A stretch of DNA of 64,000 nt from MGIIb-O1 sp002457595. Its GTDB lineage: Archaea; Thermoplasmatota; Poseidoniia; Poseidoniales; Thalassarchaeaceae. The translations under genes and the position numbers were made by a program. The stretch spans positions 62,001-126,000 of the forward strand of contig JBJLBO010000005.1 of assembly GCA_045568115.1 (NCBI GenBank), written 5' to 3'. How positions within the stretch are numbered: the first letter of the stretch is position 1; each line of letters begins with the position of its first letter. Below the pieces are notes generated by a model. The model ran no database searches. It saw only the letters and a program-made list of their open reading frames with translations, and was not told the origin of the DNA. Positions 35,681 to 43,358 of this stretch are shown piece by piece.

Positions 35681-36997
35681 TCAATACAACAGATGATGCT
35701 CAGCTAAACGTGCAACATTCTTTTCATAACCTGGAAGAGTCATGACGTACATTGCTGCTTGACTGACTTGGCGCTTGCGTAGTGCTTCAGCGATTGGAGT
35801 ATGATCACGGAACCAACGAGTTCGGCCGTCATCACCAACAATCCTAATGTCGACTTGAGCCATCCTTGGTTCTGAAAGAAGTAATTTGACACTTGGTACA
35901 TCAACAGCCACATATCCAGGTTCTAAACCAGCACGATGAGCAATTTCATCCTCTACCTCACGACGCTTGGATGAATTCTGTGCAATCTCTATCAATCTCT
36001 GAATCTGTTCTGGATTCAATTCATCTTGACGGCGGCTTGTTGCAACTTTGAGCATCTGCCGATACTTGAGGCGACGCATCATATCTCGAGAGTAGTCTCC
36101 TGCCTCATACAGAGCCTGCCAGATTTCTGCATCGACACGGCGCTGTAAATCTTCAGGATTGGGTAGGTTATCTGCGCTGCGCTCTACAGCACGGCTAAGC
36201 ATGACTTCAGTCACTCTCGTAACTCGATGGAAGTATACCGCACTATACATCAGACCACGCGCCATCAACATCCCCTCAAGCGCAGCAAGACCTCCTTCTT
36301 CTACAGCCACATCGCCTCCATGGCGGCGTAAACAGGAAATTAGTCGGCGATGATCTACAACGCCATGTTTAACGCCAGTAAAGTGCGAGTCTCGCAATAG
36401 ATAATCCAATTGATCACAATCAACAGGACCATGAACTAAGTTTCCTAATGTGCGATCTTCAGATACCAAATCTTCCTTCCCATCAGTCCAAGAAAGTAAG
36501 CTTCTCTCAGATCCACGAGCATCAGGGCCACGAATCAGGGAAGATACATCCTCAGGCTCTATATTATGTCGTTCAAGAATATCGGGAATTCGCTGACGAT
36601 TTGTTATCGAGTTTTCTTCACCATCACGTAATACATCGTATTCACCAAGAATAATACCCTCAGTTATTGACATGTGGTCAAGACCTCCGCGCTCATGTAA
36701 AATGTGCTCAAGAGTGTGCGAATAGGGGCCATGTCCTACATCATGTAACATTCCGGCGACCTGAACTAGAGTTTTTTCATGTTCATTCAAACCAATAGAA
36801 TCAGCCATCATACCTCCAATATGCGATACACCAAGAGAATGTTCGAACCGGGTATGGTGAGCACCTGGAAATACCAAATGAGCGAGTCCTAATTGCTTGA
36901 TGTGGCTAAGTTTGTTCATTTCCGGAGTAGCGAGTAAATCAGACCTGACTCCGTCAATTGAAAACTGCCCATGGATAGCATCATTGATGACCTTCAT
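35681..36997 (-). CDS. HD-domain phosphohydrolase (SAMHD1/dGTPase-like)
   Basis: A 438-residue metal-dependent phosphohydrolase. The HD core shows the His of GAHHTRFEHSLGV, the HD pair in MLHDVGHGPYSHTLEH and the downstream Asp in DCDQLDYLLRDSHFTGV. This arrangement is that of the SAMHD1/YdhJ group, which cleaves dNTPs or other nucleotides; the substrate is not predictable here. The N-terminus MKVINDAIHGQFSIDG is typical of the group. It has no obvious operon partner downstream and is divergent from the ribbon-helix-helix regulator gene. Confidence 0.88.
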   Translation of the reverse strand: MKVINDAIHGQFSIDGVRSDLLATPEMNKLSHIKQLGLAHLVFPGAHHTRFEHSLGVSHIGGMMADSIGLNEHEKTLVQVAGMLHDVGHGPYSHTLEHILHERGGLDHMSITEGIILGEYDVLRDGEENSITNRQRIPDILERHNIEPEDVSSLIRGPDARGSERSLLSWTDGKEDLVSEDRTLGNLVHGPVDCDQLDYLLRDSHFTGVKHGVVDHRRLISCLRRHGGDVAVEEGGLAALEGMLMARGLMYSAVYFHRVTRVTEVMLSRAVERSADNLPNPEDLQRRVDAEIWQALYEAGDYSRDMMRRLKYRQMLKVATSRRQDELNPEQIQRLIEIAQNSSKRREVEDEIAHRAGLEPGYVAVDVPSVKLLLSEPRMAQVDIRIVGDDGRTRWFRDHTPIAEALRKRQVSQAAMYVMTLPGYEKNVARLAEHHLLY

Positions 36998-37100
36998 GAC
37001 TAACCCTGCGAGTCGCCGAGAGAACCATCAGACTTCAACTGAACTATTCATGCAAAAGCAGGCATAATCACTCATTGAGGAATACAAAAGGGAAAAATGG

Positions 37101-37139
37101 TTTCATTGTATTTCATTTGTATTTCATTTGCAATACAAT
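37101..37139 (+). promoter_or_regulatory. Tandem repeat operator candidate upstream of RHH gene
   Basis: Three near-identical units follow each other, TTTCATTGTA, TTTCATTTGTA and TTTCATTTGCA, then ATACAAT, which makes an inverted pair with the first ATTGTAT. The period of 10-11 bases matches a helical turn. It ends 39 bases before the regulator's start and lies in the gap shared with the divergent HD gene. Ribbon-helix-helix proteins bind tandem short sites cooperatively, so autoregulation is a reasonable guess. Confidence 0.45.
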
Positions 37140-37178
37140 AATAACCCCCCGCCCCACTCGCAGGCTTAGGAGGAAGTC

Positions 37179-37547
37179 GTGGTGGCAGGTCACAGTCCGA
37201 TGGTATCGCTCAGAATTCCCGAAGATCACTTGCTTGAACTCGAGCGCAGGGTCGGATTCGATGGGATGCGAAATAGATCTGATGTGATTCGCGATGCTGT
37301 TCGAAAGTACCTTTCAACACCAGATTTTTCCTCTGGCACTCGCGTCGAAGTCGATCTTGGTCCCGATTTGTCTGCTCGTTTGGAAGACTTCTGTCGAATC
37401 CACGGTGAGCAGCCGGATGTGGTACTGAGATATGCAACGCGTGAGCATATTGCTCGCGCGGCGGCTGATGGCGCTACTGTCGATGCCTTGCTGAAAATGC
37501 GACTAGAAGAGTTGCGTAATCGGGAAAATGGCTCGATTGAAGAATGA
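37179..37547 (+). CDS. Ribbon-helix-helix (CopG-type) transcriptional regulator
   Basis: A 122-residue DNA-binding protein. The N-terminal ribbon MVSLRIPEDHLLELERRV and helices GMRNRSDVIRDAVRKYL form the RHH fold (about residues 8-50). A C-terminal alpha/beta part of about 70 residues may bind a ligand or mediate tetramer formation, as in NikR-like proteins, but no His/Cys metal site is visible. A GGAGGA ribosome-binding site lies 4 bases before GTG 37179 and 7 before GTG 37182; ATG 37200 is a third option and begins the fold exactly. Codon use here is more GC-rich than the surroundings. Tandem repeats upstream suggest self-control. Confidence 0.85.
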   Translation: MVAGHSPMVSLRIPEDHLLELERRVGFDGMRNRSDVIRDAVRKYLSTPDFSSGTRVEVDLGPDLSARLEDFCRIHGEQPDVVLRYATREHIARAAADGATVDALLKMRLEELRNRENGSIEE

Positions 37548-37874
37548 GGTGAGAGACTTTGGGTGAGAATGGGATGCACTCGAAAAATGCGGGGGGGCGG
37601 CAAAGTCGCCCCTCCGCGCCACACCATATTAATGCAAAACTTACTGTTGGATTTAGCGGATTAAGGCGTCGCGCAGTCCAATCAAATGCTGTTGGATACA
37701 GCCCTCGAGAAGCCCCTAGACCAACTCGGCCGGATTTGTCTACAAGAGGGCGTCATCACGACCTTGCAAATCGTGAAAATGAATAATCACACACACACCG
37801 TCCCGCCCAATTCGGGCGGGACACCCTGAATTGTCTTGCTGAACCTTGATGATAGGGACGCCTAATCAGACACC
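37548..37874 (+). other. GC-rich gene-poor stretch with strong hairpins
   Basis: A 327-base gap that is clearly more GC-rich than its surroundings. It contains a G/C stem at about 37592-37614 (GGGGCG with CGCCCC) and a perfect 9-base-pair hairpin at 37800-37822 (GTCCCGCCC, loop AATTC, GGGCGGGAC). Between them is an ATG frame of 47 codons (37686-37829) reading MLLDTALEKPLDQLGRICLQ, which runs through the second hairpin. It may be a structured RNA gene, a small protein gene with terminator, or both; no known RNA family motif (RNase P, SRP, tRNA) was recognised. Confidence 0.4.
37800..37822 (+). terminator. Perfect 9-bp GC hairpin, possible terminator or RNA element
   Basis: The two 9-base arms are fully complementary around a 5-base loop. 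No T-run follows on the plus strand, which is against a simple archaeal T-rich terminator. It lies 52 bases before the next gene's ATG and could be the end of the upstream RNA or a leader structure. Confidence 0.35.
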
Positions 37875-40787
37875 ATGGCGGTGGACATCTCGGACCTAGC
37901 TCGGTTTGAGAGATTGACTCCTTTTAGAGTTCGAGACGTATTGCTTGTAGCCAGTCCATTTGACCATTATTTGCTTGAAGAATCCGGATATCTCGCTGAA
38001 ATTATGCGGCAAGAATACTCGGAACTAAATCTCTCTCAGTCCCCACGGATGATACACAGTCCCGATGCAAGAGATGCTTTGCAGGTTCTACGAAACAGAA
38101 GTATTGATCTTGTAATCACAATGGCTAGAGTAGGGGCGATGGACGCTTACGCCTTTGGAAAAGAGGCAAAGAGAATAAATCCCGATTTGCCTGTTGTGAT
38201 GCTAAGTCATAATACAAGGGAATTAGCCACTCTACATACCGATGAAGGAATTGACCGTATATTTGTATGGACTGGAGATAGTCGTATTCTTCTTTCAATC
38301 TGTAAATTGGTTGAAGATGAGAAGAATGTCGAAAACGACGTTGATAAAGGCGATGTTCAGGTCATACTTCTAGTAGAAGATAGTAGACGTTTTTACTCCT
38401 CCTACTTACCTCTGCTCTACACACAACTCGTTAAACAAACCGTCAGACTAATGGGTGAAGGAGGTAATCTGTACGAGAAATTACTAAGATTACGCGCACG
38501 TGCAAAAATATTGCTTGCATCAGATTACCCTACTGCTCAGAAAATATTTGATAAATATCACAGTAATATCATTGGGATATTTACCGATGGTAAATTTCCT
38601 GACCCAGATGATGGGAGAGATACTGCTGGTCTAAAATTAGTCAAGTATGCTAGAAAAAGTCATTCTAATCTTCCAATTCTTTTCCAATCAAAGAATATCG
38701 AATTAAGAGAGGATGCCGAAGCACTTAATGTGAGGTTCCTACACAAGGAAGATCCGAAACTATATGTAAGAATTGCAGAATTTATGCTACAAAAAATGAG
38801 TTTCGGAGATTTCGTCTTCAGACAACCGGATGGCACTGAGATCGGTCGATCCTCGACTCTTGGTGAATTAGTTGATGAATTAGCAAAGATCCCTGTTGAC
38901 TCTCTTGAGTATCACGCTCAACGCAATCATTTCTCACATTGGCTGCGAACTCGCACTGAGTTTACTTTAGCTTCAAAACTACGACCTATGACGATGTCAG
39001 ATTTTTCTTCAACAGAAGAAACACGAAATTTTATCATTAATTCAATAAAATCACACTTAATACAAGTTCGCTCACGAACTATTCACGACCACGATTCAAA
39101 ACGAAGAGATGTTGGATTCCAGAGAATCGGACGTGGAAGTCTAGGAGGGAAGGGGCGTGGGCTTGCCTTTTTCTTCACTAGGATGCCTGATTTAGGACTA
39201 CAAGAAGAGTTTGATGAAGTGGAATTCATCGTACCAAGGTCTGTTGTGCTTGCTACAGATATTTTTGAAAATTTTATTGAAAGAAATTCATTATCGAATT
39301 ATATTCATGAGGAACACTCCGATTCGGTAGTAAATTCAGCATTCCTTGCAGGTACTTTCAGCGACGAGGTATTGGATGAACTGAAAGGATTACTTTCCCA
39401 CTTCACATGGCCATTGGCAATTCGTTCATCGAGTCTGTTAGAAGATGCAAGTCACCAACCTTTTGCAGGAGTTTACGCAACTCACATGATAGCAAATAAT
39501 CACAAGGATATTGAAACGAGGCTGTTGAGACTGCAAGAGGCAATAAAATTGGTATTTGCCTCAACATACCACCGTAGTTCCAAAGCGTATGTTGCAGCGA
39601 CCGCAAATAGTATTGAAGAAGAAAGAATGGCCGTGGTAATACAAGAGTTAGTAGGACGAGAGATTAATGGCCACTTCTATCCACATATTTCAGGTGCTGC
39701 TCGCTCAAGAAATCATTACCCAGTAGACCCACTAAAAGCTGAAGATGGAATTGCTGCAGTTTGCATAGGACTTGGCCGCCAAGTTGCTTCAGGAGAAAAA
39801 TGTCTTAGATTCAGCCCCGGACAACCAAAACGAATCCATCAGTTTCATAGTACGGATTCGATGCTAGATACCTCTCAAACTACTTTTTGGGCTATACCAA
39901 TGGAGACTTCGGAAGCACCATTGTCTGCTGACGAAACCGAGAATCTAGTACGGCTCACCCTTACAGAAGCCGAAGAAGATGGAAGGTTAAGTCTGGTTGG
40001 TTCTACATACATAGTTTCAGATGATAGAGTTGTTGATTCAATAAAACCTCAAGGTGGACCAAGGATTGTCACATTTGCACCTATTCTCAAATATTCAAGA
40101 GTGCCTCTTGCAGAAATTCTGCATCATGTACTGACTTCTTGCGAATCATATCTTAACTCACCTGTTGAGATTGAATTTGCATTCATTATTGACGAAGATA
40201 GTTCAAGGCAAATTTTTGCAATTCTTCAAGTGAGGCCAATGTTTGAGGAATCTGTTGATATTGATATTGATATGAGCGAGGTCAATAAAGACGAAGCTAT
40301 TTGCATGAGTAGTAAATCGTTAGGAAATGGAGTAATTGATGACATCCAAGACGTCGTCTATATCCATCCAAATCGTCTTGATAGAATGAAAACTGCTGAT
40401 CTTACCGACCATATTGAGGCCGTAGATGCAGAATTACGTGCCGCTGGCAGGCCGTACCTTCTGATAGGCCCTGGTCGTTGGGGTTCATCTGATCCGTCAT
40501 TGGGAATACCTGTCTCTTGGGATCAAATAAGAGGTGCGAAAGCAATTGTTGAAGTCCCAATGTCAGACATTCATGTAGAACCATCACAAGGCACTCATTT
40601 CTTCCAGAATATCGTTAGTTTCCATATCGGATACCTGACAATAACTGCAGATGATTATCTTGATTTTGAATGGCTTGATGATAATGACCCTAGTAAAGAG
40701 ATTGGCCCCTTACGCCATATTGAATTGAAATCCCCTCTGAAGGTGGTTCTAGATAGTAGAGATTCTGAAGCAATAGTGTTGAGATGA
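37875..40787 (+). CDS. Receiver-like domains fused to PEP-synthase-type ATP-grasp domain
   Basis: A 970-residue cytosolic protein. Residues about 18-150 form a degenerate receiver domain (ITMARVGAMDAYAFG, phosphoacceptor Asp lost). Residues about 162-310 form a second receiver with VILLVEDSRRF, a possible acceptor Asp in IGIFTDGKFP and the Lys in FLHKEDP. From about 420 comes the nucleotide-binding domain of PEP synthase/PPDK: GSLGGKGRGLAFF, PLAIRSSSLLEDASHQPFAG and the closing ILQVRPM near 785. The phosphohistidine swivel and the PEP/pyruvate barrel are absent; instead the end has LIGPGRWGSSDPSLGIPVSW and SQGTHFFQN, a module I recall from similar bacterial proteins. It may be a phosphate-signal-controlled ATP-dependent phosphotransferase; the substrate is unknown. 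Confidence 0.82.
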   Translation: MAVDISDLARFERLTPFRVRDVLLVASPFDHYLLEESGYLAEIMRQEYSELNLSQSPRMIHSPDARDALQVLRNRSIDLVITMARVGAMDAYAFGKEAKRINPDLPVVMLSHNTRELATLHTDEGIDRIFVWTGDSRILLSICKLVEDEKNVENDVDKGDVQVILLVEDSRRFYSSYLPLLYTQLVKQTVRLMGEGGNLYEKLLRLRARAKILLASDYPTAQKIFDKYHSNIIGIFTDGKFPDPDDGRDTAGLKLVKYARKSHSNLPILFQSKNIELREDAEALNVRFLHKEDPKLYVRIAEFMLQKMSFGDFVFRQPDGTEIGRSSTLGELVDELAKIPVDSLEYHAQRNHFSHWLRTRTEFTLASKLRPMTMSDFSSTEETRNFIINSIKSHLIQVRSRTIHDHDSKRRDVGFQRIGRGSLGGKGRGLAFFFTRMPDLGLQEEFDEVEFIVPRSVVLATDIFENFIERNSLSNYIHEEHSDSVVNSAFLAGTFSDEVLDELKGLLSHFTWPLAIRSSSLLEDASHQPFAGVYATHMIANNHKDIETRLLRLQEAIKLVFASTYHRSSKAYVAATANSIEEERMAVVIQELVGREINGHFYPHISGAARSRNHYPVDPLKAEDGIAAVCIGLGRQVASGEKCLRFSPGQPKRIHQFHSTDSMLDTSQTTFWAIPMETSEAPLSADETENLVRLTLTEAEEDGRLSLVGSTYIVSDDRVVDSIKPQGGPRIVTFAPILKYSRVPLAEILHHVLTSCESYLNSPVEIEFAFIIDEDSSRQIFAILQVRPMFEESVDIDIDMSEVNKDEAICMSSKSLGNGVIDDIQDVVYIHPNRLDRMKTADLTDHIEAVDAELRAAGRPYLLIGPGRWGSSDPSLGIPVSWDQIRGAKAIVEVPMSDIHVEPSQGTHFFQNIVSFHIGYLTITADDYLDFEWLDDNDPSKEIGPLRHIELKSPLKVVLDSRDSEAIVLR

Positions 40788-40818
40788 GGCCAATCTTCTT
40801 GGTGGGTCGATTCACAGG

Positions 40819-42846
40819 ATGTATTCTATGACCGGTGATTCAATGGACTCCGTACTGAGATACTTTGCTCATAGCGAAGTCCGACCGTCACAAATTGACA
40901 TGGTCAAAGATGGGATGGATGCGCTACTTGGCGATGGTTTCCTATTGGCTTCTGCACCCACTGGAATCGGTAAGACAGCCGCAGCCTTGGCTAGTGCTAT
41001 CGCGGCACAAAGAACATCTACTGAGCACCTAAGGATACTATTTTTGACAGGGAGACAATCTCAACATAAGATAGTAGTTGACACCATTAACAAAATCAAT
41101 CAGCAAATGCCTGACAACGAAGGAACACTACGCCTCGTCGACCTGATTGGCAGAGAAGGAATGTGCCGCAACGTTGACCGAATGAGTGGAAGATGTGATT
41201 GTGAAGAGGATCTTGATGGAAATTTACGCGAAGAACTTCGTGCAGATGTAAGAAGCCAAATGTTTCGTCAATCAATGCATGTCGATGATGTAATCAGAAT
41301 TTCAAGACGAGTGAAACTATGTCCATGGGCTACTGCAAGAGATGCCGCAAAATCTTGTGACATACTAGTTTGCGATTATAATCATGTATTTATTGACAAT
41401 GTCCGTGAAGCATCTCTGCCTTCAATGGGTATCGAACTGGAAAATTGTATATTGATTGTTGACGAGGCTCACAATCTTCCCGATAGAGTCAGAAATGGTT
41501 TGGAACGCCGAGCGATAGCAAAAATATTCAGGGATTCTAGATTTGAAGTTCAAGAACACCTCGAAAGAGAGCGAGAGCGCGCATCTCAATCGGCAGAAGA
41601 AACAGAACTTGAACACATGGAATGGTTAGAGAAAGCCTTGAAACGCTTAGAGAATGATATGCCAAGTTGGTTCTCTGCACGAGAAAAAGAGTTATCCCGT
41701 TCTGATTCTGATGATATGCGAATAGAAACTACAAGTCTGCTTGATGAAATAGATGCGATACTTAACGAATCAATAGAAGATACTCATTCAACGCCATACT
41801 CTAGTTTACGTAAATTGGTTAAACAATTATTTCTTGTTAAAGTAGAGAGTAGCGAAGATGACGAAAACGAGAAAGAAACAAGTTGTGAACGACTTGGAGC
41901 ATTGATAGCCACATGTGATGAATACAAAGACTCCCCTGCTCTAGTTCTTGTCTTTGATAAGATTCTAGATGAACCTAGAGTCAGGAGTTTTCTATTAGAT
42001 CCAGGAGTAATTTCAGGCGAATTATTTGGAATATGCAGAGGTTCAATATTGATGTCAGGGACACTATTTCCACCAAAAATGTACGCTGATTTACTAAGAA
42101 TACCTAATGATAGACCTTTGATAATCAAAGAGTACTCATCACCATTCCTATCTGAGCGAAGACCAGTTCTAATCGCTCAGAATACTACTTCAAGATACAC
42201 AGAAAGAGGGTTTCAAAATACTGAAAATATTCGAAACCATATTGCAGAAGTTATTCGCAACACTCCAGGTCACGTTGCATTGTTCGCACAGAGCTATGCT
42301 ATGCTTAAACAAATTCTCGAAGATGATAATTGGATTCCTTGGGGGGTAAGAACAGAAGAAGAAAGAGCACGAATGTCTAAACGAGATATTGGTGAAATGA
42401 TTCAACGTCTATATCAACGCCGGAGAACCAAAGATAGAGTCTTAATTTGTGGTGTCCTTTCAGGAAAATTAGCAGAAGGAGTCGACTATCCTGAGAATAT
42501 CCTTGACGCTGTTATCTGTGTAGGACTTCCAGTTCCACCACCTAGTGCAAGACAAGATGCTCTCAGAGAATATTGTGTGGATAAATTTGGCAGAGACTTA
42601 GCAGGACGATATTCAAGTCATCAGCCGGCGGTAAACAGTTTACTACAAGCAATCGGTCGCCCTATTAGAAAGGCAGAAGACCGCGCATTGGTGGTGATTC
42701 TGGAAAAAAGAGTTTTACAACGACCCTACAAATTCTGTTTACCTGAATCTCTACAAGTAATGAAAACACCTGACTCTGAAAGAACTGCTCGACTCTCTAA
42801 GAGATTCTTTGAGCGATTTCCAGATCCTGCAATAGAACCTTCATGA
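40819..42846 (+). CDS. XPD/Rad3-like iron-sulfur DNA helicase
   Basis: A 675-residue superfamily 2 helicase unwinding DNA 5' to 3', related to XPD and DinG. Walker A is ASAPTGIGKTAA (Lys about 52) and DEAH is at about 215 in LIVDEAHNLPDRV. Four cysteines at 116, 126, 128 and 168 (MCRNVDR, GRCDCEE, LCPWA) fit the 4Fe-4S cluster of the family, although the spacing is slightly unusual. Motifs V and VI are GVLSGKLAEGVDYPEN and LLQAIGRPIRKAEDRA. Two further in-frame ATGs (40828, 40843) are possible starts. The following gene overlaps by four bases, so both are made together. A role in repair or replication is expected. Confidence 0.93.
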   Translation: MYSMTGDSMDSVLRYFAHSEVRPSQIDMVKDGMDALLGDGFLLASAPTGIGKTAAALASAIAAQRTSTEHLRILFLTGRQSQHKIVVDTINKINQQMPDNEGTLRLVDLIGREGMCRNVDRMSGRCDCEEDLDGNLREELRADVRSQMFRQSMHVDDVIRISRRVKLCPWATARDAAKSCDILVCDYNHVFIDNVREASLPSMGIELENCILIVDEAHNLPDRVRNGLERRAIAKIFRDSRFEVQEHLERERERASQSAEETELEHMEWLEKALKRLENDMPSWFSAREKELSRSDSDDMRIETTSLLDEIDAILNESIEDTHSTPYSSLRKLVKQLFLVKVESSEDDENEKETSCERLGALIATCDEYKDSPALVLVFDKILDEPRVRSFLLDPGVISGELFGICRGSILMSGTLFPPKMYADLLRIPNDRPLIIKEYSSPFLSERRPVLIAQNTTSRYTERGFQNTENIRNHIAEVIRNTPGHVALFAQSYAMLKQILEDDNWIPWGVRTEEERARMSKRDIGEMIQRLYQRRRTKDRVLICGVLSGKLAEGVDYPENILDAVICVGLPVPPPSARQDALREYCVDKFGRDLAGRYSSHQPAVNSLLQAIGRPIRKAEDRALVVILEKRVLQRPYKFCLPESLQVMKTPDSERTARLSKRFFERFPDPAIEPS

Positions 42847-43358
42847 AGCAATGGTTCATCCGAGACGAAGTGTTGGGGGAATTGAGAATCATGTGGGAGA
42901 GAGTAGTTATCCATGGCCTCGAATCAACAGAAACGCCATCGGGTAGGGAGCTCATTAACACCGGACTTGATGCAACGGCAGAGGAAATGCATCAGAGATT
43001 CCTAACAGACCTACCTCACCTTGATGATGCGATTTTAGAGCACCAAGGGGTTTTGACAGAGAGTTCTACTGTTGTAAGTAAATCATTGGAAAGTGCACGT
43101 CTATTTGGTTCATCAAGTACTGAAATCGAAGAAATAAATCAAGACACTATCCAACAAGGATTTGACCTTGACCTCCGTCAAGTTGATTTTGAAGGACTAA
43201 CAGTTAGCACAATGCTAGAAAATGGAGTTAATCTAGTTCGAATAATTGCTCCTGAGAGATTTGGTGGGCTAATCCAAATTTACAAACTACCACAAGGAAT
43301 CAGTGTAGAAAGAGCGATTATAGACAACGGTATTCTTCAACTTAAATTCCTAGATTAA
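42843..43358 (+). CDS. Small helicase-coupled protein with Hsp20-like C-terminus
   Basis: A 171-residue protein of unknown function. Its ATG overlaps the helicase stop (ATGA), which implies coupled translation. The first half is helical and acidic; the end, VRIIAPERFGGLIQIYKLPQ followed by GISVERAIIDNGILQLKFL, reads like the last strands of an Hsp20/alpha-crystallin fold (the L-P-x-G-x, N-G-x-L pattern). That fold assignment is tentative. It may be a partner or assembly factor for the helicase. Its stop overlaps that of the convergent giant gene by four bases. Confidence 0.7.
   Translation: MKQWFIRDEVLGELRIMWERVVIHGLESTETPSGRELINTGLDATAEEMHQRFLTDLPHLDDAILEHQGVLTESSTVVSKSLESARLFGSSSTEIEEINQDTIQQGFDLDLRQVDFEGLTVSTMLENGVNLVRIIAPERFGGLIQIYKLPQGISVERAIIDNGILQLKFLD

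Noticed and set aside
37559..37786. 75-codon frame in the GC-rich gap
   Set aside because: Composition is Arg/Ser/Pro-rich as expected from random GC-rich sequence, and the start has no ribosome-binding site; the shorter 47-codon frame looked more protein-like.
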